Shown one piece after another: positions 8,770 through 18,328 of a stretch of DNA of 64,000 bases. The first letter of the stretch is position 1, and the number at the start of each line of letters is the position of its first letter. The DNA is taken from the NCBI GenBank assembly GCA_944385935.1, contig CALWZC010000001.1, positions 1 through 64,000 on the forward strand. Reading direction: 5' to 3'. The notes beneath the pieces are model-generated. The model made no database searches and was not told the DNA's origin. It saw nothing but the letters and a program-made list of their open reading frames with translations. Source of the stretch: an uncultured Anaerofilum sp. (GTDB lineage: Bacteria; Bacillota; Clostridia; Oscillospirales; Ruminococcaceae). The position numbers and the translations under genes are program-made.

Positions 8770-8997
8770 TTATTTTACCAACTGAATTGTGTAGGTAAAA
8801 CCATACTCCTCTTGCAAAGCCTTTACCTTGTCTTCACAGTCCTCAATAAAGGTGGGAGTGTATACAGATTTGCCCTCTTTTTTGTAGTCCTCCAAAATTT
8901 GATTCAGCTTCTGCCAAGCTTCCTCATTGCGCTTTTCGTCGCTTCCCTCTGGAAAATCAATCATAAATTCACGGTGCATAGGAATGCGTGCTTTCAT
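8770..8997 (-). CDS. Small acidic/basic helical protein, unknown
   Basis: A 75-aa cytoplasmic protein, charged and mostly helical in the middle (EEAWQKLNQILEDYKKEG), with a predicted beta strand at each end. No family recognised. AAAGGAG lies upstream of ATG 8997. It starts 14 bp after tatD and precedes a strong terminator, making it the last gene of metG-tatD-this gene. Confidence 0.6.
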   Translation of the reverse strand: MKARIPMHREFMIDFPEGSDEKRNEEAWQKLNQILEDYKKEGKSVYTPTFIEDCEDKVKALQEEYGFTYTIQLVK

Positions 8998-9011
8998 AGT
9001 GTAAACTCCTT

Positions 9012-9815
9012 TTACTTTTGTATTTGAAATAACCTTCTGGCATTTTCTGCGGTGGCTTGTAGTACCTCTTGTGTGGAAATTTCCTTAATTTCCGCAATTT
9101 TGGCAGCAGTGTGAACAATCATGGAAGAATCTGACCGCCTGCCTCGCAAAGGTTCTGGTGCCATGTAGGGGCAGTCGGTTTCCAACAAAAGGTGTTCCAG
9201 CGGAATGGCTGCAATGGCTTTTGCTGCTCGTTTTGCTCCCTTAAAGGTGCAAGCACCAGTAAAGCCGATGTACATACCTTGTTTTACCAAGGTCAAGGCA
9301 TCTTCTGCCGAGCCGGAATAGCAATGCACAACCCCTTTGGGGCGGTATTTTGCCAACAGTGCATAGGTATCAGCGTGGGCCTCTCGGTCATGAACAATCA
9401 AAGGCAACTGTAATTCCAGTGCCATTTTAATATGCTGTTCAAACATTGCAAGTTGTGCATCTTTGGGCACAGGCCAGTGATAATCTAAACCAGCTTCTCC
9501 CACGGCCACCACCTTGGGATGGTCGTAAAGGGGAAAAAGTGCTTTTAATTCTTCTTGCCAATCTCCATGAAAACGGGCGTTGGTAGAAGCGTCATCCTCA
9601 ATTAAACTTTGGGGATGAATCCCAGCAGCGGTATACAGCCAAGGGAATTTTTCTGCCAAAGCTAAACTTTGTACAGTGGAATCATAATCTGTGCCACAGT
9701 CTACAACTCCTACAACCCCTTGAGAGGGAAGCTGTTCCAACAGGGAAAGTCGGTCACCCTCAAATTGCCGGGAGGTGTAGTGGGCGTGAGTATCAAAAAT
9801 CGGCTCCATAGGCAT
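9012..9815 (-). CDS. TatD family metal-dependent hydrolase
   Basis: A 267-aa TIM-barrel metallohydrolase of the TatD/YcfH type, which acts as a 3'-5' DNase or hydrolase in the cytoplasm. Metal-ligand motifs are FDTHAHY at the N-terminus, GEAGLDYHW in the middle, VHDREA, HCYSGS and LLETDCPYMAPEP, all in the expected order. The ATG at 9815 shares one base with the metG stop (TGATG), so translation is coupled. In many Firmicutes tatD follows metG, and this arrangement fits. A second ATG at 9809 is also possible. Confidence 0.93.
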   Translation of the reverse strand: MPMEPIFDTHAHYTSRQFEGDRLSLLEQLPSQGVVGVVDCGTDYDSTVQSLALAEKFPWLYTAAGIHPQSLIEDDASTNARFHGDWQEELKALFPLYDHPKVVAVGEAGLDYHWPVPKDAQLAMFEQHIKMALELQLPLIVHDREAHADTYALLAKYRPKGVVHCYSGSAEDALTLVKQGMYIGFTGACTFKGAKRAAKAIAAIPLEHLLLETDCPYMAPEPLRGRRSDSSMIVHTAAKIAEIKEISTQEVLQATAENARRLFQIQK

Positions 9816-11779
9816 CAATGGATTGCACTGCCGGGTAGTACATCATCAGGGAAGAATACCGCAGAAGCCCCACCATCGGGCATATCTGCGGCCATAACCA
9901 TACCTTCGCTGACATATTTACCTTTCAGCATGGGACGAGGAGCAAGATTTGCTACAATGCCCACATTTTTGCCAATAAGGTCAGCAGGGGCATACCATTT
10001 TGCAATTCCAGAAAGAATAGTACGCTCTTTTTCTCCATCGAACAAGGTCAACAACAGCAGCTTTTTACTTTCTTTCAGTTGTTGGCAATCCATAACTTTG
10101 GCAACCCGAAGTTCCACCTTGCAGAAGTCATCAAAGGAAACCTCTGGCAAATGCTCAATATTTTCGGCGGCAGCAGGCTTTTCCACAGGTTGTGCAGGCT
10201 GTGCAGCAGCTACAGCGGCTTGATGGGCAGCTTCCAGCTCTGCCAGTTCTTTTGCGGCATCAATGCGGGGGAACAATACTTCACCTTTGGCAACAGTGTA
10301 GCTTTCCACCTTTCCATATACCAAACTGTCAAAGCTCATGGTGGAGACATCAAGCCCTAACTGTGCTGCCATGCGGGGAGCTGTGTCGGGCAGGAAGGGC
10401 TGCAACAAGGTGGCTGCAAACCGCAAGGTTTCACACAGGTTGTACATTACTCCAGCCAAACGGGCAGAGTTTGCCTCGTCCTTTGCCAAAACCCATGGAG
10501 CGGTTTCGTCAATGTATTTGTTTGCTCGTTGAATCCCCTTGAAAATCTCTGCCAGTGCTTGGGGAATCAGCAGCTTGTCCATACAATTGGATACCTTTTG
10601 AGGCATAGCCTCTACCAACTCTTTCAGTTCGCTGTCAAATTCGCCTTCAGCACGTTGGGCGGGAATAGTACCACCAAAATATTTCTCTACCATAGAAACA
10701 GTACGAGAAAGGAGGTTGCCCAAATCGTTGGCAAGGTCGGCATTGATTCGATTGATAAGAGCTTCGTTGGAGAAAATACCATCATTTCCAAAGGGGATTT
10801 CCCTCAACAGGAAATAACGGATGGCATCCACACTATACCGGTCACACAATACAACAGGGTCGACAACATTGCCCTTAGATTTGCTCATTTTTCCGCCATC
10901 CAACAGCAACCAGCCATGACCAAATACACGGCGGGGCAAGGGGAGGTCTAATGCCATCAGCATAGCAGGCCAAATAATGGTGTGGAAACGCAAAATTTCC
11001 TTGCCAACCATATGCAGGTCAGCAGGCCAATAACGCTGGTAATCGTTGTATGTTTCGTTTCCATATCCCAAAGCGGAAATATAGTTAGAAAGAGCATCTA
11101 CCCATACATATACAGTATGATTGGGGTCAAAGTCCACAGGAATACCCCATTTTACGCTGGTACGAGATACACAAGTATCCTGCAAGCCCTGATTGATAAA
11201 TGCAATCATCTCATTGCGACGGGACTCCGGTTGGATAAAGTCGGGTACATCTTTGTACAATTTCAGCAAACGCTCGGCATATTTGCCTGTACGGAAGAAG
11301 TAGGCTTCCTCCTCAGCTTGGTATACATCCCCACCGCAGTCGGGGCATTTTCCATCTTTTAGCTGGCTTTCTGTCCAAAAGCTTTCGCAGGGTTTGCAGT
11401 AATGGCCCTTGTAACAGCCCTTATAAATATCCCCTTGTTCATACAACTGCTTAAAAATCTTTTGCACAGTTTCCACATGATAGGGGTCAGTAGTGCGAAC
11501 AAAGCGGTCGTGGGAAATATTCATCAGTTTCCACAGGTCTTGGATGCCTGCTACAATTTCATCCACATACTGTTGAGGAGTAATGCCCTTGGCGGCAGCT
11601 TTATCCTGAATTTTTTGCCCGTGTTCATCGGTTCCGGTGAGAAACATTACATCATATCCCTGCATCCGCTTAAAACGAGCCAGCGCATCACAGGCAACAG
11701 TGGTATAGCTGTGTCCAATGTGCAGTTTATCGCTGGGGTAGTAGATGGGAGTGGTGATGTAAAATTTTTTATTCTCCAT
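9815..11779 (-). CDS. metG: Methionyl-tRNA synthetase
   Basis: Charges tRNA-Met with methionine. The 654-aa class I enzyme has YITTPIYYPSDKLHIGHSY (HIGH motif), a zinc knuckle with CKPC and CPDC, and KMSKSKGN (ATP-binding loop). The last 105 residues form the EMAP/Trbp111-type tRNA-binding domain (FDDFCKVELRVAKV to the end), linked by an Ala/Pro-rich hinge. ATG 11779 gives the family-typical start; an ATG 9 bases upstream is possible. No T-box is present: the leader is under 80 bases from a strong promoter. First gene of a three-gene operon. Confidence 0.97.
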   Translation of the reverse strand: MENKKFYITTPIYYPSDKLHIGHSYTTVACDALARFKRMQGYDVMFLTGTDEHGQKIQDKAAAKGITPQQYVDEIVAGIQDLWKLMNISHDRFVRTTDPYHVETVQKIFKQLYEQGDIYKGCYKGHYCKPCESFWTESQLKDGKCPDCGGDVYQAEEEAYFFRTGKYAERLLKLYKDVPDFIQPESRRNEMIAFINQGLQDTCVSRTSVKWGIPVDFDPNHTVYVWVDALSNYISALGYGNETYNDYQRYWPADLHMVGKEILRFHTIIWPAMLMALDLPLPRRVFGHGWLLLDGGKMSKSKGNVVDPVVLCDRYSVDAIRYFLLREIPFGNDGIFSNEALINRINADLANDLGNLLSRTVSMVEKYFGGTIPAQRAEGEFDSELKELVEAMPQKVSNCMDKLLIPQALAEIFKGIQRANKYIDETAPWVLAKDEANSARLAGVMYNLCETLRFAATLLQPFLPDTAPRMAAQLGLDVSTMSFDSLVYGKVESYTVAKGEVLFPRIDAAKELAELEAAHQAAVAAAQPAQPVEKPAAAENIEHLPEVSFDDFCKVELRVAKVMDCQQLKESKKLLLLTLFDGEKERTILSGIAKWYAPADLIGKNVGIVANLAPRPMLKGKYVSEGMVMAADMPDGGASAVFFPDDVLPGSAIH

Positions 11780-11857
11780 GAAGTCCATCTTCCTTTCCTG
11801 CCAACAAATAAAGGCCAAATGAAAGCCCTTTTTCTGGCGTATAGCAATACACTATAC

Positions 11858-11885
11858 ATTATAATGCAGCCGGCTGTAAAGTCAA
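11858..11885 (-). promoter_or_regulatory. Promoter of metG-tatD
   Basis: On the minus strand TTGACT (complement of 11880-11885), 16-bp spacer, TATAAT (complement of 11858-11863). Confidence 0.75.
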
Positions 11886-11943
11886 GCAAAGGAGAAAAAA
11901 TCCCCAAAGAAATATAAAAAAGATGGTGAAAAATCAGGAAATG

Positions 11944-11952
11944 TGATATAAT
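11944..11952 (+). promoter_or_regulatory. Extended -10 promoter of the GH3 gene
   Basis: TGA followed by TATAAT (11947-11952) within ATGTGATATAAT; the -35 region is poor, so this relies on the extended -10. It diverges from the metG promoter. Confidence 0.6.
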
Positions 11953-12037
11953 AGACTTGTTGAGTATGTACCATGCTTTTGGGCATATCTCATTCCTTGC
12001 ATAAAAATAAACAGGGAAACAAAAGGAGGAGATTTCA

Positions 12038-13744
12038 ATGGTAGATTTGAAAGCAAAACCCTATTACCTGTCTGATGAGGACATCGCTTGGGTAGAAAAC
12101 ACCATTGCGAACATGACTGATGAGGAGAAGGTCGGCCAGTTGTTTGTAAACATGGTAACCGATTTCACTCCCGAAGGCATTAAGAAGGTTGCCGAAACCT
12201 ATCATCCCGGTGCTTTGCGTTATCACAACAAGCCTGCCGATGAACTGTGGGATATGGTAAACACCTTCCAGCAGTGCAGCAAGGTACCCCTGTTGGTAGC
12301 CAGCAACTGTGAAGCAGGCGGCAATGGCGGTGTAGGTGGTGGCACTGGCGTTTCTTGTGGTGCAGCAACCGCAGCAGGTCGTGACGCTCAACTGGCTTAT
12401 AAGGCTGCAAAAGTAGGTGGCACCGAGGCTATGGCTATCGGCTCCAACTGGAACTTTGCTCCTATCGTAGACTTGTTGGAAAATTGGCGTAATACCATTG
12501 TTCAGACTCGTGCTTTCTGTGCAGATGCAGACCGCACTGTGGAGTATGCAAAAGCATTTATCAAGGGCACAGAGGAATGTGGCATGGCAACCACCATCAA
12601 GCATTTCCCCGGTGATGGTACCGAAGAAAACGACCAGCACTTGATGATGGGTATCAACGACTTGGATTGTGATACTTGGATGAACACCTTCGGAAAAGTG
12701 TACAAAGAGTTGATTGATGCTGGTGTAAAAACCATTATGGCTGGACACATTGCACAGCCTGCATGGCAGCGCAAATTGGCAGGAAAAGAATTGACCGATT
12801 ACGAGATTCTGCCTGCAACCCTGTGCCCTGAGCTTATCAATGGTTTGTTGAAGGAGAAGCTGGGCTTCAATGGTATGGTTGTAACCGATGCTTCCCACAT
12901 GATTGGTATGTTTGGTGCAATGCCCCGCAGCCAGCAGGTTCCTCGTGCCATTGCAGCAGGTTGTGATATGTACCTGTTCTTCAATGATATGGAAGAAGAC
13001 TTTGGCTATATGATGGATGGCTATAAGAATGGCATTATCACAGAGGAGCGTATGCAGGATGCTCTGCGCCGTATTTTGGGCGTAAAGGCAAGCATTGGTC
13101 TGCATAAAAAAGCAGCAGAAGGCAAGCTGATGCCCGCAAAAGAGGGTGTAAGTGTAGTAGGCTGTGAAGAGCACAAGAAAATTGCCGCAGAATGCGCTGA
13201 CCAGTTTATCACTTTGGTAAAAGATACCCAGAATATGCTTCCCTTGAATCCTCAAACCAAAAAGCGTATTCGTTTGCACTTCTTGGAGGGCGATGGTCGT
13301 GTAGTGGCTGGCAAGCTGATTAAGGATGACAGCGGTGCAAAGCTGAAGCAGCTGATTATTGAAAAATTGACTGAGCGTGGCTTTGAAGTATACGATGGTG
13401 ATACTGCTACTGCAAAAGGCAAGATGGAAGAATTTATGGCAAATACCGATGCGGTTTTGGTATTTATCGACCAAGTTGGCTTTGCTCAGTACAATACTAT
13501 GCGCCTAAAATGGACTCAGCCTGTGCAGCAGCCTTGGTATGTAAGCCAAGTGCCCACTTGCTTTATTAGCTTGTATTTGCCTAACTATTTGATTGACTTG
13601 ACTATGAGCCGCACATATATCAACTGCTATCAGGACAATCCCGAAGTGATTGAACCTCTAATTGCAAAACTTTGTGGAGAAAGCCCCTTCAAGGGAACTC
13701 CCGAAGAAAATGTATGGTGTGGTCGATGGGATACAAAGTTGTAA
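12038..13744 (+). CDS. Glycoside hydrolase family 3 protein, NagZ-like
   Basis: A 568-aa cytoplasmic GH3 enzyme likely to remove beta-linked N-acetylhexosamines, for instance in cell-wall recycling. Around residue 188 it reads KHFPGDG, four residues, then DQH, which matches the NagZ-type pattern KHxPGxG-x4-D-x-H whose His assists catalysis. VVTDASHM holds the candidate nucleophile Asp. A second, C-terminal GH3 domain follows from about residue 370. No signal peptide. AGGAGG sits 8 bases before ATG 12038. It is monocistronic with its own promoter. Glucosidase or phosphorylase activity cannot be excluded. Confidence 0.82.
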   Translation: MVDLKAKPYYLSDEDIAWVENTIANMTDEEKVGQLFVNMVTDFTPEGIKKVAETYHPGALRYHNKPADELWDMVNTFQQCSKVPLLVASNCEAGGNGGVGGGTGVSCGAATAAGRDAQLAYKAAKVGGTEAMAIGSNWNFAPIVDLLENWRNTIVQTRAFCADADRTVEYAKAFIKGTEECGMATTIKHFPGDGTEENDQHLMMGINDLDCDTWMNTFGKVYKELIDAGVKTIMAGHIAQPAWQRKLAGKELTDYEILPATLCPELINGLLKEKLGFNGMVVTDASHMIGMFGAMPRSQQVPRAIAAGCDMYLFFNDMEEDFGYMMDGYKNGIITEERMQDALRRILGVKASIGLHKKAAEGKLMPAKEGVSVVGCEEHKKIAAECADQFITLVKDTQNMLPLNPQTKKRIRLHFLEGDGRVVAGKLIKDDSGAKLKQLIIEKLTERGFEVYDGDTATAKGKMEEFMANTDAVLVFIDQVGFAQYNTMRLKWTQPVQQPWYVSQVPTCFISLYLPNYLIDLTMSRTYINCYQDNPEVIEPLIAKLCGESPFKGTPEENVWCGRWDTKL

Positions 13745-13766
13745 GTCTTTATAAAAAAGGATACTG

Positions 13767-13797
13767 CAAGGAGTGCAGTTATTTGTCCCACTCCTTG
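13767..13797 (+). terminator. Inverted repeat after the GH3 gene
   Basis: CAAGGAGTG (13767-13775) pairs with CACTCCTTG (13789-13797). The following sequence is only moderately T-rich, so terminator activity may be weak. Confidence 0.45.
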
Positions 13798-13831
13798 TTG
13801 TAAATATTTAAAAATTGTGTGAGGACAGACC

Positions 13832-15523
13832 ATGAAAAAGGCAATGAAACAATCTACACTGCTTACGGTATTAAATGTAGGTGTTATGGCACTAGTGGCA
13901 CTAGTGGCAATCTCATTTATCTTTGTAGTAATTCTTAATACAAGAATTATGCAAGCATACGAAAAGCAGGCGGAACTGAAACAATATGCACAACAATTTA
14001 TTGATACGTCAGCATTTTTGACCGAACAAGCCAGAGCATACTCTGCTACTGCGGACCGTGTGTATTATGACAATTATTGGAAAGAAGTAAATGATGTAAA
14101 AACTCGTGAGACCAGTGTAGAGAAAATGCAAGCGATAGGTCTGTCTGATGCAGAGCAAAAGATTTTGGAGCAAATGACCCAATTGGCCAACAATTTGGTA
14201 CCTTTGGAAGAAAACGCCATGCAGCAAATTCGCAATAATAATGCCAAGGCGGCTTTGCAGTATGTGTATGGTGAGGAGTATGCTAGCTCTTTGGACCAAA
14301 TCAACCAGCTAGGTGAACAATTTTTGCAGGAAATTGAAGCACGAACAAATGACTCTATTAACCTATTTCGGGAAAGAATTTTGTTCATGCAAGGCAGCAC
14401 AATAGTCTTCGTGGCAGTGGTAGTGGGAGCGCAAGTTTTTAACTACCGTTTCTCTCATAGAAAGATTATTCGCCCCATTCATGAGGTACAACAAGAAATG
14501 ATTCAGTTGTCCTTGGGCAATCTTTCTTCGGAAACACATCTACAGGCAGATGATTCTGAAATTGGTATGTTGATTGGTGCCATGTTGGAAACTAAGCAAG
14601 AGCTGAAAAAGTACATTGAGGATATTCGCGACAAGATGACCCAAATGGCACAGGGAGACATGGATTTACATATGGATTTGGACTATATAGGAGAGTTTTC
14701 CGAAATTAAAGAGTCCATTGAAACCATTGTAGAATCTATGAACCGTACTCTAAACCAGATTAACCAGAGTGCCGACCAGGTTGCCATAGGTGCCGACCAA
14801 GTTTCGGCAGGTTCACAATCCTATTCCCAGGGTGCAACCCAGCAGGCAAGCTCTGTGCAGCAGTTGGCGGCTACAGTCAATGATATTTCTGTACAGATTA
14901 AAAACAATGCAGAAAGTGCCGAAAAATCCAGTCGTCAGGCAGAAGAAGTAGGCGAGGGCTTGACCCAGAGCAGTCATAAGATGAAGGAAATGTTGACTGC
15001 TATGAACGAAATTGAACAGAGCTCCAACGAGATTGGAAAGATTATCAAGACCATTGAGGATATTGCATTCCAGACCAATATTTTGGCATTGAATGCAGCA
15101 GTAGAGGCAGCCCGTGCAGGTACAGCCGGAAAGGGCTTTGCTGTAGTTGCTGATGAGGTTCGAAATTTGGCAAGTAAATCTGCTGAAGCATCTCGCACTA
15201 CCGCTGCTCTCATTGAACGCTCTATTGAGGCAGTGCAAAAAGGTTCCTTGTTGGCAAATGATACCTCTGATTCCTTGATGGAAACCGCCCAGTCTGCCCA
15301 CGAAGTCATTGCAGCCATTGGAGAAATTTCCGAGGCATCTGCGGTACAGGCACAAGCTGTTTCTCAAATTACAGAGGGAATTGACCAAATTTCTTCCGTG
15401 GTACAAACAAGCAGCGCAACAGCCCAGCAGAGTGCAGCTGCCAGTGAAGAATTGGCAGGTCAAGCACAGTTGTTGAAATCTTTGATTGCAAACTTTAAGT
15501 TGGCAAGAGAAATGGAATTTTAA
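13832..15523 (+). CDS. Methyl-accepting chemotaxis protein
   Basis: A 563-aa transmembrane chemoreceptor that signals through CheA/CheW. Domain order: membrane helix (about 11-34), extracellular four-helix-bundle type sensor region (35-185), second membrane helix (about 188-208), HAMP (209-265), then the long coiled-coil signalling domain. The highly conserved hairpin tip is seen as [18 protein letters not shown] and [15 protein letters not shown]. The tip is intact and several Gln/Glu-rich methylation stretches are present. No C-terminal CheR-tether pentapeptide is obvious. No other chemotaxis or flagellar gene is in the window. Confidence 0.93.
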   Translation: MKKAMKQSTLLTVLNVGVMALVALVAISFIFVVILNTRIMQAYEKQAELKQYAQQFIDTSAFLTEQARAYSATADRVYYDNYWKEVNDVKTRETSVEKMQAIGLSDAEQKILEQMTQLANNLVPLEENAMQQIRNNNAKAALQYVYGEEYASSLDQINQLGEQFLQEIEARTNDSINLFRERILFMQGSTIVFVAVVVGAQVFNYRFSHRKIIRPIHEVQQEMIQLSLGNLSSETHLQADDSEIGMLIGAMLETKQELKKYIEDIRDKMTQMAQGDMDLHMDLDYIGEFSEIKESIETIVESMNRTLNQINQSADQVAIGADQVSAGSQSYSQGATQQASSVQQLAATVNDISVQIKNNAESAEKSSRQAEEVGEGLTQSSHKMKEMLTAMNEIEQSSNEIGKIIKTIEDIAFQTNILALNAAVEAARAGTAGKGFAVVADEVRNLASKSAEASRTTAALIERSIEAVQKGSLLANDTSDSLMETAQSAHEVIAAIGEISEASAVQAQAVSQITEGIDQISSVVQTSSATAQQSAAASEELAGQAQLLKSLIANFKLAREMEF

Positions 15524-15543
15524 TGGCATTTGCCCATAAAGTA

Positions 15544-15574
15544 AGCCCCTGCAAAAATGCAGGGGCTATTTTTG
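15544..15574 (+). terminator. Terminator of the chemoreceptor gene
   Basis: AGCCCCTGC (15544-15552) pairs with GCAGGGGCT (15559-15567), followed by ATTTTTG. It lies between convergent genes and may serve both. Confidence 0.85.
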
Positions 15575-15581
15575 TAGGCTT

Positions 15582-16169
15582 TTATTTCTGCTTTCCTTCT
15601 ACAACTCCATCACTGCGGAGAACGCTGAAAATGGTTCCAAAAAAGATTTTGACATCTAGTAAAAAACTTAAATGTTTTACATAATATCCATCCAATTCGG
15701 CTTTTACAGGGATGGGCAATTCATCACGGCCATGAATCTGTGCATATCCAGTCAGACCGGGCACACAATCATTTGCACCATATTTGTCACGCTCTGCAAT
15801 TAAATCATCTTGATTCCACAGTGCTGGGCGTGGGCCAACTACGCTCATATCTCCTTTTAAGATGTTAAAAAGTTGGGGTAGTTCATCCAAGCTGCTCTTT
15901 CGCAAAAAACGGCCTATGGGAGTGATGCGGCTTTCTGGATTTTCCAACAAATGTGTAGGAACATCTTTGGGAGTATCGGAATACATACTGCGAAATTTAT
16001 AAATTTCAAAAAGCTTTTTTCCTTTGCCAACCCTCTTTTGTCGGAATAATACAGGCCCTTTTGTTTGTTTGACCAAAAGGGCTAAAATCAGCAATACAGG
16101 GGAGAGCACAACAATACCTGCCAAGGATAAAAGAAAATCTAGCAGTCGTTTGATGACCTTTTGATACAT
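15582..16169 (-). CDS. Sugar transferase, PglC-type phosphoglycosyl transferase
   Basis: A 195-aa monotopic phosphoglycosyl transferase that moves a sugar-1-phosphate from a UDP-sugar to undecaprenyl phosphate and so starts a lipid-linked glycan. The N-terminal re-entrant helix (residues 8-34), FRSM, SLDELPQLFN (with the catalytic Asp-Glu pair), MSVVGPRPAL and the GLTGYAQIHGR motif are all present. It is the short form without the extra N-terminal helices of WcaJ. ATG 16169 has AGGAG upstream. It follows the dehydratase gene by 16 bp, matching PglF/PglC or EpsC/EpsL pairs. Confidence 0.92.
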   Translation of the reverse strand: MYQKVIKRLLDFLLSLAGIVVLSPVLLILALLVKQTKGPVLFRQKRVGKGKKLFEIYKFRSMYSDTPKDVPTHLLENPESRITPIGRFLRKSSLDELPQLFNILKGDMSVVGPRPALWNQDDLIAERDKYGANDCVPGLTGYAQIHGRDELPIPVKAELDGYYVKHLSFLLDVKIFFGTIFSVLRSDGVVEGKQK

Positions 16170-16185
16170 AACAACATCGCTCCTT

Positions 16186-18063
16186 TTATGACTGTCTGGG
16201 TTTATGGTCAAAGGTGGGAACAAGGTCAACCAAGGCTTGTACAAGGTTTTCGCTGTTATTGGAATAAGCAATTTTCTTCAAGGATGCCAAATGGTCAAAA
16301 AAAGTATCCTTGTTCAACTCAATGGGGGAGCCTACAAAAATTTTCTGATTGTCGGTTTTTGCAAGACCTTCTTCATCCATCAAAAGCTCTTCATATAGCT
16401 TTTCTCCTGGTCGCAACCCAGTGAAGTGAATATCAATGTCTTTGTAGGGAATAAAACCAGATAGCTTGATAAGGTTTTCTGCCAAATCCAAAATTTTAAC
16501 TGGTTTGCCCATATCCAACACAAAGATTTCTCCACCTTTGCCCATGGCACCAGCTTCTAGAACCAACCGCACTGCCTCGGGAATGAGCATAAAAAAACGC
16601 ACAATATCGGGGTGGGTTACTGTAACAGGGCCACCATTTTTAATTTGCTCCTTGAACAAAGGAATCACAGAACCATTGGAGCCCAGAACATTACCAAACC
16701 GAACAGCCACAAAGGTAGTATTGCTCTTTTGTGCAAGGGCTTGTACAATCATCTCACACAATCGTTTGGTTGCGCCCATAACATTGGTGGGATTTACTGC
16801 CTTATCTGTGGAAATTAAAACAAACCGCTGGGTGCCATACTTTTCGGCAGAACAAGCCACATTGTAGGTGCCAAATACATTGTTTTTTACAGCCTCTTCG
16901 GGGCTATCCTCCATAAGGGGCACATGCTTGTGAGCTGCCGCATGGAATACAACATCGGGGCGATATCGCTGAAACAAAGCATCTACCTTGTGAGAATCTC
17001 GCACAGAGGCAATTTGTACCTCCAAATGCAAATTGTTTTGATATTTCCGCAGCAGTTCTTGCTGAATGTTGTAAGCATTGTTTTCGTAAATGTCCACAAT
17101 AATCAGTGTCTTTGGTTTACAGTCGGCAATTTGCCGGCAAAGCTCGCTGCCAATGGAGCCACCTCCGCCGGTAACCATTACGGTTTTATTTGTGATTAGG
17201 TCGGTAGTAAAGTTGGACAATACAATTTCGGGCCGCCCTAGCAAGTCTTGTACCTGCACATCACGGATTCCGCTGTTGATATCCCGACCATCTGCGATAA
17301 TTCGCACAATGTCAGGTAAAATTTTCATGTTGCACTTGGTTCGGGAACAAATTTGCAAAATACGCTTTTTGTTCTCCTCGTCCAGCGTGGGAATAGCAAG
17401 CAAAAGGCTTTCAATTTCACACTGTTCCACCAAATCAGGAATATCATCGGTAGTGCCCATAATGCGAATGCCGGCAATATTTCGCCCTACCTTGGCAGGG
17501 TCATCATCTACACAACAGATGATATTCATGTCAGATTCATGGGCTTTTAGGGTTTCGTTCACCAGCATGGATGCCGCATCTCCGGCACCAATTACCATGG
17601 TTCGCCTTGCTTTTTTTCCACTTTTTCGCAGTGTAACATTGCGGTACATACGATAGGTCAGGCGGGAATACATGGTAAGAGAGGTAGCAAACAAAGCACT
17701 TAAAAAATAGACCGAAAGAGAAATCCTTCGCTCAGTAAACATTATCATAGTGCCAGCAGTAAAAATACCAACCGATATGACAGATGCCATACATAATCGG
17801 AAAAACTCTACAATCTCGGCATATCTCCATAGGCTGTCATACATTCCCATCAAACCATAAACAATCTCATAACAGCAGATGAAAAAGAAACAACTAGAAA
17901 TCATTAGGCTTTGATAATCCTGAAACATTCGACCACTAATCAGCATCCACGGAATCAGGTATGCAGCCATTAAGCAGAGTATATCCAATCCAATGAGCAG
18001 CACCCGACGCATTCGGTGCAATTCTTTGGCTGTATCAAGGGATAAATGAGTCAAAAGGTTCAC
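16186..18063 (-). CDS. Membrane-bound nucleotide-sugar 4,6-dehydratase, CapD/PglF-like
   Basis: A 625-aa polysaccharide biosynthesis protein. Four hydrophobic helices occupy about residues 15-140, then a first Rossmann-like CoA-binding fold (about 150-270), then the catalytic extended SDR domain with TGGGGSIGSELCRQ (near 298). The active site reads STDKAVNPTNVMGATKR with Met429 in place of the usual Tyr and Lys433 kept, as in the PglF/FlaA1 family. The enzyme likely makes a UDP-4-keto-6-deoxy-HexNAc. With the downstream PglC-type transferase it could feed a bacillosamine-like or other amino-sugar glycan, but no aminotransferase or acetyltransferase is adjacent. Confidence 0.92.
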   Translation of the reverse strand: MNLLTHLSLDTAKELHRMRRVLLIGLDILCLMAAYLIPWMLISGRMFQDYQSLMISSCFFFICCYEIVYGLMGMYDSLWRYAEIVEFFRLCMASVISVGIFTAGTMIMFTERRISLSVYFLSALFATSLTMYSRLTYRMYRNVTLRKSGKKARRTMVIGAGDAASMLVNETLKAHESDMNIICCVDDDPAKVGRNIAGIRIMGTTDDIPDLVEQCEIESLLLAIPTLDEENKKRILQICSRTKCNMKILPDIVRIIADGRDINSGIRDVQVQDLLGRPEIVLSNFTTDLITNKTVMVTGGGGSIGSELCRQIADCKPKTLIIVDIYENNAYNIQQELLRKYQNNLHLEVQIASVRDSHKVDALFQRYRPDVVFHAAAHKHVPLMEDSPEEAVKNNVFGTYNVACSAEKYGTQRFVLISTDKAVNPTNVMGATKRLCEMIVQALAQKSNTTFVAVRFGNVLGSNGSVIPLFKEQIKNGGPVTVTHPDIVRFFMLIPEAVRLVLEAGAMGKGGEIFVLDMGKPVKILDLAENLIKLSGFIPYKDIDIHFTGLRPGEKLYEELLMDEEGLAKTDNQKIFVGSPIELNKDTFFDHLASLKKIAYSNNSENLVQALVDLVPTFDHKPRQS

Positions 18064-18172
18064 CTTTTTCTATTATTTTTTCGTATTACATTGGCAGAAA
18101 ATATCAGGTAAATCTGCCTAAGCACAAGAATACTTTTAGCAATATTTTACACTATTTTAGCAAAAGAATCAA

Positions 18173-18202
18173 TTGTAGAAACAGAATCCTTTATGTTATA
18201 AT
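18173..18202 (+). promoter_or_regulatory. Promoter of the phosphofructokinase gene
   Basis: TTGTAG (18173-18178), 18-bp spacer, TATAAT (18197-18202) preceded by TGT, i.e. an extended -10. Confidence 0.65.
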
Positions 18203-18328
18203 ACACATAGAAAACGGAAATATGGAAGGAATCGGCAACTGTTTGCTATTTTTTGCAGACGGTTTTTTGCTGTGTAAAAACCATGGTTACTATTGATATG
18301 TACATATTTGAAGGAGGCTATTCGCTTT

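Noticed and set aside
11780-11860. T-box or SAM riboswitch upstream of metG
   Set aside because: The leader from the strong promoter to the start is under 80 nt, too short for either aptamer, and no T-box sequence is present.
12035-13474. Long minus-strand ORF (479 codons) across the GH3 gene
   Set aside because: It lies entirely antisense to a well-conserved GH3 gene with a good ribosome site; its product is Cys/His-rich low-complexity sequence with no motif.
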